From the NCBI GenBank assembly GCA_964606085.1, contig CAZSFD010000076.1, positions 1 to 25,065 of the forward strand: a stretch of DNA of 25,065 nt. The letters run 5' to 3'. Under the pieces are notes generated by a model. It was not told the origin of the DNA. It saw only the letters and a list, made by a program, of their open reading frames with translations, and searched no databases. Position 1 is the first letter of the stretch; every line of letters begins with the position of its first letter. Positions 6,583 to 14,629 of this stretch are shown piece after piece. The translations under genes were made by a program, and so were the position numbers. The stretch is from CAIQJJ01 sp964606085 (GTDB lineage Bacteria; Chloroflexota; Anaerolineae; Anaerolineales; UBA4823).

Positions 6583-8160
6583 TCATTCAATATACCCCAG
6601 GTCGCGCAAGCGCTGCGCCACCAGCCGGTCATCCAGGCTGACCTGCTGGCGTGTCCAGTGCTGTGGGCGGCGCTGCTCGGCGGCGCTGATGAATAGTTCG
6701 AGGCTGACGGCCAGGGGGTGGGAGCGGCCATCTTCCAAGACGCCCGGCAGGATGCGTGTTTCGGCAGGGGTTTGCGTCAAATTCTCGCAGTGAACGCCCA
6801 GGCCTTCGACGTGGATCAGTTTGTCGAGGGCGGGGTTGTAGGCGGCGCGGATCACCTGGCGGGCGGGGAAGACCTCGAACAGGTGAGGGGCTTCGCGCGC
6901 CATGTTGTTGATCAAATTGGTGGGCGGGTAGGCTTCGCTGAAAACGGCGGGGGCGGCTTTGCGCTGCGGCAGGGTGGACAGGCTGAGTCTTTCGAGCGGC
7001 AGGGCCACCCATTCGAGCAGCGCTTCATCGTCGGCTTCGGCCAGGTGCAGCAGGGTATGGAAGATTTGGGCCGTGGAGACGGGTTCGGCGATGCGTTGGC
7101 TGGCGGTTTGCCCAGGGGTGCGGATGAAAAGCGGGACGCGGATCAGCTCCTCGTAGGCACCCAGGCCGTGGCCCATCAGCGAATGCTCGCCGAGTAACTC
7201 GCCGTGGTCGGCAACGATGACGACGGCGGTGTTGGCGCGGTGATAGGGGGTGTCGAGCGTTGCGAGCAGGCGTTCGAGCAGGTGATCCTGGTAGGCCACC
7301 TCGGCATCGTACATCTGGCTGAGCGTTTCGGCTTCGATGGGGCGGAAGGGTTCGGCCATGGGCAGCAGCCAGTGAAAGGCCTGTGTGTTGTACAGGCGCA
7401 TGAAATCGCGCGCCTGACGTTCTTCTTTCATAATTGGGGCAAAGCGGGCGATGAACTGCTGTGGCGGTGTGAAAGGCAGGTGCGTTTCCATCAAATTGAT
7501 GAAGACAAAGTGCGGCTGGGCGGCCTGCCCGGAAACAGTGTGTTGAACGAACTCGGCGGCGTCGGCCAGCGAGAGCGGCGTGTTGCCCTTGAAGTGGGCG
7601 AAGCGCGTCCACAGCGGCACGAAGGCCGGGTGCAGCGTCAGGCGCAAGATGCGCTCTGATTTGGCGATGGCGTTTTGCACCGGGTACGAAATTTTGCGCA
7701 GCCAGCGCGTGTACAATTCCCAAAACTGGTTGAGCAGTTTGATCGGGTAGCGCCGGGCATGAACGGGCGTGGAGGGGATGGCGCCGCCGTAGTTGTAGAA
7801 GGCGTCGAAGCCGCGTTTTAGGCCGTTATCCAGCACGCCGACGAGGGGGTTGTTGCAAAAGCCGGTCGTGCGGTAGCCGTGGCGCTTGAGCCATTCGGCG
7901 GCGGTGCGGAAGTAGGGATCGAGCATATCGCCCGATTGGGTGGTGAGGTGCGTGGTGGGGAACTCGCCGCTGAACATGGAAGCGTGCGAGGGCACCGTCC
8001 ACTGGCCGGGGGCGATGGCGTGATCGAAGATGGTGGACTGGCTGGCGAAGGCATCCAGGTTGGGCGAGGCGCCGCGCCGGTAGCCGTAGGCACCCAGGCG
8101 GTCGGAACGGTGGGTGTCTAACACGATGAAAAGTAAATTGGGGCGGTGGGGGGAAGTCAT
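6583..8160 (-). CDS. Sulfatase-like (alkaline phosphatase superfamily) hydrolase lacking the formylglycine motif
   Basis: 525 residues with no signal peptide. The N-terminal metal-binding motif is VLDTHRSD (Asp15), and the second metal site is VADHGELLGEHSLMGHG. The position normally holding the Cys/Ser that becomes formylglycine (C/S-x-P-S-R) reads TVPSH with Thr55, so the enzyme probably uses threonine as nucleophile, like phosphatases and phosphotransferases of this superfamily, and is unlikely to be a true sulfatase. Substrate unknown. It precedes lgt on the same strand, 45 bp away across a palindrome. A TATAAT box lies just upstream of the ATG and no ribosome binding site is seen. Confidence 0.85.
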   Translation of the reverse strand: MTSPHRPNLLFIVLDTHRSDRLGAYGYRRGASPNLDAFASQSTIFDHAIAPGQWTVPSHASMFSGEFPTTHLTTQSGDMLDPYFRTAAEWLKRHGYRTTGFCNNPLVGVLDNGLKRGFDAFYNYGGAIPSTPVHARRYPIKLLNQFWELYTRWLRKISYPVQNAIAKSERILRLTLHPAFVPLWTRFAHFKGNTPLSLADAAEFVQHTVSGQAAQPHFVFINLMETHLPFTPPQQFIARFAPIMKEERQARDFMRLYNTQAFHWLLPMAEPFRPIEAETLSQMYDAEVAYQDHLLERLLATLDTPYHRANTAVVIVADHGELLGEHSLMGHGLGAYEELIRVPLFIRTPGQTASQRIAEPVSTAQIFHTLLHLAEADDEALLEWVALPLERLSLSTLPQRKAAPAVFSEAYPPTNLINNMAREAPHLFEVFPARQVIRAAYNPALDKLIHVEGLGVHCENLTQTPAETRILPGVLEDGRSHPLAVSLELFISAAEQRRPQHWTRQQVSLDDRLVAQRLRDLGYIE

Positions 8161-8168
8161 AACGCTGA

Positions 8169-8174
8169 ATTATA
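8169..8174 (-). promoter_or_regulatory. -10 box immediately before the sulfatase-like gene (leaderless candidate)
   Basis: A perfect TATAAT on the minus strand ends 8 bp before the ATG at 8160. Transcription starting 6-8 bp downstream would begin at or within two bases of the start codon. No Shine-Dalgarno is present. The -35 region is weak (AACTTC at 17 bp). Confidence 0.45.
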
Positions 8175-8233
8175 GTCCAGGCGCGGCGAATGAAGTTAAG
8201 GGATTGTAAAGAGAGAAGGGGAGGGGGCTGCAC

Positions 8234-9280
8234 TCACGGGCAAACTTCTGCCGGGCGTTCGACTGCCGGGCTGCCAAACGCTTCCAGGATGGGCAGGCCG
8301 TCCCAATCGGGCGGAATGGGCAGGTCGAGCGCCCAGGCGGCGGTGGCGGCGGTATCCATGGTGAAGACACGGGTAAGCAGGCCGCCCTGCCGCACGCCTG
8401 GCCCGCTGATGATCCAGGGGATGGTCATGTCTGCGGGGAGCGTGGCGCCGTGTTCGCTGTCGTGGCCGCCGTGGTCAGCCGTGACGATGATGAGCGTTTC
8501 ATCACGGATGCCCAGTTCGTCGAGGCGGGTCAGGATCATCCCCAGGGCCTCGTCGCCGCGGCGCAGCACGCTGAACTGTTCGGGGGAGAGCCAGCCGTAA
8601 AGGTGGCCCATCCAATCGGCGGTGGGGAAGTGGACGAAGAGAACGCCGAAATCGGCGGGGAAGCTGGCGAGCAGGCGTTCGGCGATGACCCGATCGCGGT
8701 CGGCGATGAACTCGAAGATGTCGGTAGACTCGGTGACCTGGCGCAATTTTTCTTTGCCCACGTACATGACGGTTTGCAGCCCGGCGGCGTGGGCCAGGTC
8801 GAACAAATCAGTGCCGAGGGCGTAGCCGTTGTGGGGCAGGTAGTCGTTCCAATCTACGCCGTGTTGGGCGGGGCAAAGGCCGGTGAGCATGGAGGCATGG
8901 CCGGGCAGGGTGGCGCTGGGATAGGTGGTTTGCGCCTGGAGGCTGAAAGCGCCCTGATCCATCAGCGCCAGCAGGTTTTCCATCGGCGCATTGAAGATGG
9001 CTTCGGGGCGCAGGCCGTCGAAGCTGACGATGAGGACGCGTTTTGCCACGGGCCGCGGGGTGAGGGTGATGGTGGGCGTGGGCGTGACGGTCAGCGCGGG
9101 CAGGGAGGTGGCGGTTGCGGTTGGCGAGGGGGTGGGTGAAGGGGCGGGCGAGGCGGTGAGCGTGGTTGCAGGCGCTGCCGTGGCGGTGGGAAGAGGCGTG
9201 GGGGCGAGCGGGGCAGCGCAAGCGACCAGGATGGTAAGGAGCAAAAGCAGGGAAGCAAAATCGAGAGGGCGTCTGGTCAT
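8234..9280 (-). CDS. Lipoprotein phosphodiesterase/nucleotide pyrophosphatase-like enzyme
   Basis: 348 residues from the ATG that starts a lipoprotein signal (MTRRPL, hydrophobic core, lipobox LVAC, Cys21). The open frame extends 16 codons upstream but that would bury the signal. A Thr/Pro/Ala-rich linker (residues of about 25-75) precedes an alkaline-phosphatase-superfamily domain: metal motif VSFDGLRPEA, nucleophile region TYPSATLPGHASMLTG with the Thr of ATLPGH, and metal motif TADHGGHDSEHG. This is the pattern of nucleotide pyrophosphatase/phosphodiesterases. Anchored outside the membrane, it probably hydrolyses phosphodiesters or nucleotide sugars; substrate unknown. It follows the first GH13 gene by about 70 bp on the same strand. 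Confidence 0.85.
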   Translation of the reverse strand: MTRRPLDFASLLLLLTILVACAAPLAPTPLPTATAAPATTLTASPAPSPTPSPTATATSLPALTVTPTPTITLTPRPVAKRVLIVSFDGLRPEAIFNAPMENLLALMDQGAFSLQAQTTYPSATLPGHASMLTGLCPAQHGVDWNDYLPHNGYALGTDLFDLAHAAGLQTVMYVGKEKLRQVTESTDIFEFIADRDRVIAERLLASFPADFGVLFVHFPTADWMGHLYGWLSPEQFSVLRRGDEALGMILTRLDELGIRDETLIIVTADHGGHDSEHGATLPADMTIPWIISGPGVRQGGLLTRVFTMDTAATAAWALDLPIPPDWDGLPILEAFGSPAVERPAEVCP

Positions 9281-9349
9281 TTTATGGGGAAAGAATCGCT
9301 CCTTGCCATCAGGCGGAGGGCAGCGCAAGGTCGCGGTTGAAGCCAGCTT

Positions 9350-11197
9350 TCAAGAGGATGCTACCACAAGTCCGGCGAACGGGGGGAGATGCCACTTGCC
9401 CGATTGGAAGACGGCTGCCGGGTTGGTGGTCAACAGCAAATGGGTGAAATGGGCAGGAACAACGATCTGCCGGGGCTGATCGGAAAGATTCAAAGCGATC
9501 AGCAGGGTACGCTCGCCAGCAGTACGCAGGTAAGCGAGGGTGTGTTCGTCGGCGTGGAGGGTGCGGCGCTGGCCCAGGCGCAGGGCGGGTTCGGCATGGC
9601 GCAGGGCGATCAGGCGGCGGTAGAAATCGAGCAGGTCGGCGTCGGGCGCGTCCCACGGCATGGGCAGGCGGGCTTCTTCGAGGATGCCGCGCGTGCCCTG
9701 GCGCGTGTCGCGCTCCTGCGAGAGGCCAATTTCGGTGCCGTAGTAGATGATCGGCGAACCAGCGAGCGTGAACTGGCACAGGGCGGCCAATTTCAGGCGC
9801 GGCATGGCCTGTGCGGGGTGGCCGCTTTCCTGTGCGACGCACTGCGTGACCCAGGTGATGCGGTTCATATCGTGATTATCGAGGAAGGAGGGACGCGAGA
9901 AGGTAGCGGGGAAGAAACTCTCGTGGCCATCGAGGAAGGCGGCAAAGCGCGTGCCGCTCCAGCGCCCGAAGGCAAAGGTCTGGCGCAGGGCTTCGAGCAG
10001 GATGAAATCGAGGCAGCCATCCAGCCCGCCCTCGAAGTTGAGCTGCTGGTCAGAGGGGTAGACCATCTCGCCAAACGTCCAGCAATCGGGTTTGGCCTGG
10101 CGGGTGGCCTTGTGGAATTCGGCCCAGAAATCGGGCGTGGGGCCGGCGGTGTAATCCACCCGGAAGCCATCCACGCCGAAGTTCAGCCAGTAAGCGGCAG
10201 CATCCAACACGTGTTGGCGGGCGGCGGGGTTACGCAGATTAATTTCGGGTAAGGTCTTGACGCCAAAGAAGCTGTCGTACTCATCGGGCCAATGGATGAA
10301 CTCGAACCAATCACGGTAGTGGCTGTCGGGGTCGGTGCGGGCCTGCACGAAGAGGGGATGCTCGTGCGAAATATGGTTGGGGACGAAATCGAGCAGCACG
10401 CGGATGCCGCGGGTGTGGGCGGCGTCGAGCAATGCCTTCAGGTCGGCTTTGCTGCCCAAACGGGGTTCGACCTCGAAGAGATCGGTGGCATCGTAGCCGT
10501 GGTGGGAGGGCGTGGGGAAGATGGGGGTCAGCCAGAGAACGTTGATGCCCAACTCAGCCAGGTAGTCCATCTTCTCGATGATGCCGCGCAGCGTGCCGCC
10601 ATACAAGCCGGAGGGATTCTGGGGGGTCAGCCACGGGCGGCCCTCACCGGGGTTGAAGCGCTCGACGAAGATTTGGTAGAGGACGGCATCTTGCGCCCAG
10701 GCGGGAGGCGTGTGGTCGGCGATGTGACAGGCGTAGTATGCGCCGTCGTCGGCGTAGGTTTCGTGGGGCAAAATTCCGGTTTGCCCCTTGGGGGGTGCGA
10801 CAGATTCAGGAACGGGCAAACTGGAAGTTTGCCCTACAGCGATGCGATAGCGCAAAATGACACCATCGACCTGCGGGGGCAGGGTGGCTTCGTAGCGGCG
10901 CACATAGCCCCACAGCAGCAAATCCCACTCGGTGGCGACATGCTGCATGGGGGTGGCGAAGCCGTTCGCGGCCGCGCCGTTCTCGCCAGCGGGGTCGCTG
11001 CCGTCGTTCGTCCAGTAGACCCAGGCCTGATCGGAGGGATGTTTGGGGCCGATGGTCAGCGTGAGGGTGATCGGCTGGCCGGGAAGTGGGGCGCGTGGGG
11101 TGCGCTGCTGATTGTGGGTGATGCCGGCGCGCAGGCGGCGAATCTCTTTCAGGCGCAGTTCGTCGGTGGCGAGGGTGCCAAAAATGAAGTCGTCCAT
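9350..11197 (-). CDS. GH13 glycosidase (alpha-amylase/cyclomaltodextrinase-like) with N-terminal beta domain
   Basis: 615 residues, no signal peptide, so probably cytoplasmic. Residues of about 40-120 form an N-terminal immunoglobulin-like carbohydrate-binding region (VYWTNDGSDP, WDLLLWGYVRRYEA). The catalytic barrel starts at about 168 (DAVLYQIFVERF). The GH13 regions are DFVPNH, GFRVDYT (nucleophile Asp348), FGEMVY (acid/base Glu377) and FLDNHDMNR (Asp443). The family V-region reads LPEIN. Residues 121-145 (VGQTSSLPVP to ILPH) are encoded by two back-to-back palindromic repeats inserted in frame between the N-terminal domain and the barrel. Predicted role: intracellular breakdown of imported maltodextrin. 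An AGAGGA-like site precedes the ATG. Confidence 0.92.
   Translation of the reverse strand: MDDFIFGTLATDELRLKEIRRLRAGITHNQQRTPRAPLPGQPITLTLTIGPKHPSDQAWVYWTNDGSDPAGENGAAANGFATPMQHVATEWDLLLWGYVRRYEATLPPQVDGVILRYRIAVGQTSSLPVPESVAPPKGQTGILPHETYADDGAYYACHIADHTPPAWAQDAVLYQIFVERFNPGEGRPWLTPQNPSGLYGGTLRGIIEKMDYLAELGINVLWLTPIFPTPSHHGYDATDLFEVEPRLGSKADLKALLDAAHTRGIRVLLDFVPNHISHEHPLFVQARTDPDSHYRDWFEFIHWPDEYDSFFGVKTLPEINLRNPAARQHVLDAAAYWLNFGVDGFRVDYTAGPTPDFWAEFHKATRQAKPDCWTFGEMVYPSDQQLNFEGGLDGCLDFILLEALRQTFAFGRWSGTRFAAFLDGHESFFPATFSRPSFLDNHDMNRITWVTQCVAQESGHPAQAMPRLKLAALCQFTLAGSPIIYYGTEIGLSQERDTRQGTRGILEEARLPMPWDAPDADLLDFYRRLIALRHAEPALRLGQRRTLHADEHTLAYLRTAGERTLLIALNLSDQPRQIVVPAHFTHLLLTTNPAAVFQSGKWHLPPFAGLVVASS
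10765..10834. repeat. Two palindromic elements inserted in frame in a GH13 gene
   Basis: GGGCAAACT (10814-10822) with AGTTTGCCC (10826-10834), loop 3 nt, and GGGGCAAA (10765-10772) with TTTGCCCC (10780-10787), loop 7 nt. They encode residues 121-145 of the surrounding protein without breaking the frame. The core GGGCAAA/TTTGCCC is shared with the palindrome at 13083-13108. Confidence 0.75.
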
Positions 11198-11226
11198 GTG
11201 TCCTCTTCAAGAAGAAATTAACTCCA

Positions 11227-11289
11227 GAACACACGGAATACACGGAAAAACAGCCGAAGATGGTTTTCGTCCGTGTATTCCGTGTGTTC
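11227..11289. repeat. 20-bp inverted repeat between two GH13 genes (ACACGGAATACACGG type)
   Basis: GAACACACGGAATACACGGA (11227-11246) and its exact complement at 11270-11289, loop 23 nt. It fills the gap between the stop of the lipoprotein GH13 (11299) and the start of the next gene (11197). It resembles the hairpin families at 5002 and 14560: A-rich short direct units on one arm, T-rich on the other. Confidence 0.8.
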
Positions 11290-11298
11290 CGTGGTTGC

Positions 11299-13071
11299 TT
11301 AAGGTTTGAGTTGGATGATCACGCTCGATTGGGCGGGGATTTCGGGGAAGGGTTGGTAGGCGTCGAAGCCGCCGCTGGCGTTGAGGACGGGGGCTGCCGG
11401 GTTGGGCAGGCCGATGATCGCGGCGGCCGTCACGGCGGTGGTGAAGGGGCCACTCGGCAGCGCCAGGCTGTATTGCTCGGCGGTCAGCGGCTTGGGGTGG
11501 ACGTTGACGAGGATCAGGAAGGCTTCGTTGGCGTCGTAGCGCAGCAGGGCGTAAAGGCGCTGCGAGCCAGTTTCCACCAGCAACGTCTGGCCGGTGCGCA
11601 GGGCGGGATGCTCGTTGCGCAGACGGATCAGGTCACGGTAGAAGCTCAGCAGCGAGTTGGGGTCATCCGTCTGGTTGGCCACGTTCACTTCTTTGTAGCC
11701 CAGCGAGGCCGAGTTCCACGGGGCGGCGGTGGAAAAGCAGACCTTGAAATCGTTACCGCACCACTGCATCGGGCGGCGGATGTTTTCATCGGGTTTGGTG
11801 CCGGTCTGGCCGATCTCCTCGCCGTAGTAGATAAACGGCACGCCGGGGGCGGTGAGCAACATGGTGGCAGCCAACTTGGCCCTGGCGGTATCTTCTTTCA
11901 AAACGCTCATCACCCGGTCTTGATCGTGGTTGGTCAGGAAGGTGGCAAATTGGCCGGGTGGATAGTTATCGAGCGCCACTTGCATCTGGTTGGTGGCGCT
12001 GGAGGCCAGCGGGCCGTTGGCGGCGCGCACGAAAGCCTCGGCCAGGTCGAACTCGAAAGCGATGTCCATTTCGTCGCCGATGTAATCGAGCACATGCGAG
12101 GTATCCGTCCAGGCTTCGCCAACGGTGAAAGCATCGGGCTTGACGCTTTTGTAGAAGGTGTGGAAGGCCTGCAGCATGGCGTGGGTGTCGGGCGTGTTCT
12201 CCTGCGCCGAGCCATACTCAACATAGTGGCGGATGGCGTCCATGCGGAAGCCGTCCACGTTCAGGTCGGTCAGCCAGTAGCGGGTGATGGCCTGGATTTC
12301 CTCGATCACCGCCGGGTTTTGCAGGTTGAGATCGGGCATCTCAGACCAGAAGATGGCATAGTAGTAGCCATCTTTGCCCCGATACCACACCGTCTGCCCC
12401 CACGGGCCGCGGAAGCCGGGGTCTTGCTCTTCCCAAACGTACCAGTCGCGGTAGGCGGGGTCGCCATCGTTGGAGGCCTTGAACCAGGGGTGCTGCGTGC
12501 TGGTGTGATTGAGTACCAAATCTACGATGATGCGGATGCCGCGTTGGTGGGCTTCTTCTACCAGGCGTTTGAAATCTTCGGTGGTGCCGTATTCTTCGTC
12601 AATGGCGTAATAATCCACCACATCGTAGCCATGATAGCTGGGTGATTGGGTGACGGGCATGAGCCAGATGCCGGTGATGCCGAGGTCGCTGGTGGTGGCG
12701 GGGTTGCCGTCGTTGAGGTAATCGAGCATTTCGATCAGGCCGTTGATGTCGCCTATGCCGTCGTTCGCCAGACGGTCGCCGTCGCCGTTGGAATCTTTGA
12801 AGGAGCGCACAAAGATTTCGTAGAAGATGGCGTCGTTCCACCAGTTGGAGGTTTCGACAGGCTCAACCAGCGGGGTTTCGACGAGCTTGGTTTCGACAGG
12901 TTCGGTTTCGACAAGCTCAACCAGCGGGGTTTCGGCAGGCTTGGTCTCGACAAGCTCGACCGGCGTGTCGGGTGGGGGCGGCAGGGGTTCAAAAGTTGGG
13001 GAAGGTGAAAGGCAGGCGGCCAGCAAGACAAAAGAAAGGAGAAACAAGGGAATTTTGGAGATTGTTTTCAT
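11299..13071 (-). CDS. Secreted lipoprotein alpha-amylase (GH13)
   Basis: 590 residues. A lipoprotein signal (MKTISK, hydrophobic core, LAAC lipobox, Cys20) is followed by a linker (residues 37-75) of Val-Glu-Thr-Pro repeats encoded by repeat DNA. The GH13 barrel begins at about 78 (NDAIFYEIFVRSF). Catalytic regions: DLVLNH, GFRMDAI (Asp278), VGEAW (Glu319), FLTNHDQDR (Asp383). The V-region is MPDLN, typical of subfamilies acting on oligosaccharides. A Ca-binding-like DSNGDGDR segment lies at 93-100. Being surface-anchored, it would degrade starch or maltodextrin for the MalEFG importer. GGAG lies 8 bases before the ATG, next to a 26-bp palindrome. Confidence 0.94.
   Translation of the reverse strand: MKTISKIPLFLLSFVLLAACLSPSPTFEPLPPPPDTPVELVETKPAETPLVELVETEPVETKLVETPLVEPVETSNWWNDAIFYEIFVRSFKDSNGDGDRLANDGIGDINGLIEMLDYLNDGNPATTSDLGITGIWLMPVTQSPSYHGYDVVDYYAIDEEYGTTEDFKRLVEEAHQRGIRIIVDLVLNHTSTQHPWFKASNDGDPAYRDWYVWEEQDPGFRGPWGQTVWYRGKDGYYYAIFWSEMPDLNLQNPAVIEEIQAITRYWLTDLNVDGFRMDAIRHYVEYGSAQENTPDTHAMLQAFHTFYKSVKPDAFTVGEAWTDTSHVLDYIGDEMDIAFEFDLAEAFVRAANGPLASSATNQMQVALDNYPPGQFATFLTNHDQDRVMSVLKEDTARAKLAATMLLTAPGVPFIYYGEEIGQTGTKPDENIRRPMQWCGNDFKVCFSTAAPWNSASLGYKEVNVANQTDDPNSLLSFYRDLIRLRNEHPALRTGQTLLVETGSQRLYALLRYDANEAFLILVNVHPKPLTAEQYSLALPSGPFTTAVTAAAIIGLPNPAAPVLNASGGFDAYQPFPEIPAQSSVIIQLKP
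12849..12961. repeat. Tandem GGTTTCGACARGCTCAACC-type repeats encoding a protein linker
   Basis: About six diverged units of a 17-22 bp motif related to GGTTTCGACAAGCTCAACC run head to tail and are read in frame as Val-Glu-Leu-Val-Glu-Thr-type residues of the lipoprotein amylase linker. The motif is itself partly palindromic (TCGACAAGCTC/GAGCTTGTCGA). Confidence 0.75.
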
Positions 13072-13082
13072 GGGGTATCTCC

Positions 13083-13108
13083 GTAGGGCAAAATTAATTT
13101 TGCCCTAC
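13083..13108. repeat. Perfect 26-bp palindrome at a gene end
   Basis: The sequence starting GTAGGGCAAAATT is fully self-complementary over 13083-13108. It contains the stop codon of the third GH13 gene (TAA at 13094-13096), so that protein ends with VGQN encoded by the element. It also abuts the ribosome binding site of the next gene. Confidence 0.85.
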
Positions 13109-14548
13109 AAAAGCGCTTTGGGCAGGCAGGGTAAGCGATAATTTGCCATCTTCTACGCGAATTTCCGCACCGGGGGCGGGCCAGATGGGGCGGTAGGCGG
13201 CGTGGGATAGGGATGTGGCCGGCAGATTGACGGTTTGGGCGTGCTTGCCGGCGTTGAAAGCGACCAAAATCTCCTGCCCGCCCAGGCGTCGGCGGTAAAC
13301 GACGGTTTTGCCCTGGGCGTGGAGGAAGGCGAAATCGCCGGTTTGCAGGGCCGGGTGTGCCTGGCGCAGCTTGATGGCGGCGCGGTAGAAGTTGAGCAGC
13401 GACACGTCCCACGCTTCCGGGCGATCCCAGGGGAAGGCTTCACGGCAGAAGGGGTCGCCGCCAGCCGAGAGACCGACCTCGTCGCCGTAGTACACGCACG
13501 GCGCGCCGGGCATGGTCATTTGGCACAGCACCGCCAGGCGGTGGGCGGCGTGATCGTCGTTGAGCAGCCACAGGGCACGCGGCATGTCGTGACTGTCGAG
13601 CATGTTCCATTGGGCGTAGTGAATCTCCCAATCGTAAAAGTCGAACATGGCAGTGATTTGCGCCTTGAAATCGGCGGCATCGGTGCCGGCTTTCAGCACA
13701 ATATCCTGGTGACTCCAGGTCAGGTTCAGGTTATCGTCGCCAAAGAAGTTCAGGATCGGCCCGGTGATCTGGTAGTTCATCACGGCATCGAACATATCGC
13801 CCTGCAGCCAGCGCTGCGCCGGGAACCAGATTTCGCCGATGATGTAGGCTTCGGGGTTGACGCCTTTGACCACCTGCCGAAATTCGCGCCAGAAATCGTC
13901 ATCGTCAATTTCCTGGGGCACATCCAGCCGCCAGCCGTCCATGCCAAATTCGAGCCAGTGACGCGCCACCTGCAGGATGTAATCGCGCACGCCGGGATTG
14001 TTGGTGTTCAACTTGGGCAGCGAAACCACTTCCCACCAGGTGGCGTAGTTGTGCGGCTGGCCTTCTTCGGGGTAGGGGTGCAGGGGATATTCTTTGACCG
14101 TGAACCAATCGGCATAGGGTGAGTTGCCGCCGTTTTCGAGCAGGTGGTGGAAGGGCCAGAAACCGCGCCCGCAGTGGTTGAAAACGCCATCGAGTACCAC
14201 TTTCATGCCGCGGCGGTGAGCCTGGTCGAGCAGTTCGCGCAAGGCGGGTTCGCCGCCGAGCAGGGGGTCTACCTGCAAATAGTCGAAGGCGTTGTAGCGG
14301 TGGTTGGAAGCCGCCGAGAAAATGGGGTTGAAATAGAGGGCGGTGATGCCCAAATCTTGCAGGTAATCGAGCTTTTCGACCACGCCGTACAGGTCGCCGC
14401 CCTGGTAGCCCTGTTCTTCGGGCGGTGCGCCCCACGGTTTGAATTGGATGCCGCGCGGGTGCGGTGTGCGCGCACTGCGGCAAAAGCGGTCGGGGAAGAT
14501 TTGGTAAAAAACGGCATGTTTGACCCAATTGGGTGTGTGGATGTTCAT
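13094..14548 (-). CDS. GH13 cyclomaltodextrinase/neopullulanase-like enzyme (GH13_20-like)
   Basis: 484 residues, no signal peptide. The barrel starts at once (WVKHAVFYQIFPDRF), so the N-terminal CBM34 domain common in this subfamily is missing. Catalytic regions: DGVFNH, GWRLDVP (nucleophile Asp209), IIGEIW (acid/base Glu239), MLDSHDMPR (Asp321). The fifth conserved region reads LPKLN, close to the MPKLN signature of GH13_20 (cyclomaltodextrinase, neopullulanase, maltogenic amylase). It probably hydrolyses imported maltodextrins or cyclodextrins in the cytoplasm. The start was chosen at the second in-frame ATG, with AAGAGG just upstream. Its stop codon is inside a palindromic repeat. Confidence 0.93.
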   Translation of the reverse strand: MNIHTPNWVKHAVFYQIFPDRFCRSARTPHPRGIQFKPWGAPPEEQGYQGGDLYGVVEKLDYLQDLGITALYFNPIFSAASNHRYNAFDYLQVDPLLGGEPALRELLDQAHRRGMKVVLDGVFNHCGRGFWPFHHLLENGGNSPYADWFTVKEYPLHPYPEEGQPHNYATWWEVVSLPKLNTNNPGVRDYILQVARHWLEFGMDGWRLDVPQEIDDDDFWREFRQVVKGVNPEAYIIGEIWFPAQRWLQGDMFDAVMNYQITGPILNFFGDDNLNLTWSHQDIVLKAGTDAADFKAQITAMFDFYDWEIHYAQWNMLDSHDMPRALWLLNDDHAAHRLAVLCQMTMPGAPCVYYGDEVGLSAGGDPFCREAFPWDRPEAWDVSLLNFYRAAIKLRQAHPALQTGDFAFLHAQGKTVVYRRRLGGQEILVAFNAGKHAQTVNLPATSLSHAAYRPIWPAPGAEIRVEDGKLSLTLPAQSAFVGQN

Positions 14549-14559
14549 AAAACCTCTTG

Positions 14560-14629
<70 letters not shown>

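Noticed and set aside
11260..12645. 461-codon plus-strand open frame opposite the lipoprotein amylase
   Set aside because: Antisense shadow of a clear GH13 gene, starting in an intergenic hairpin.
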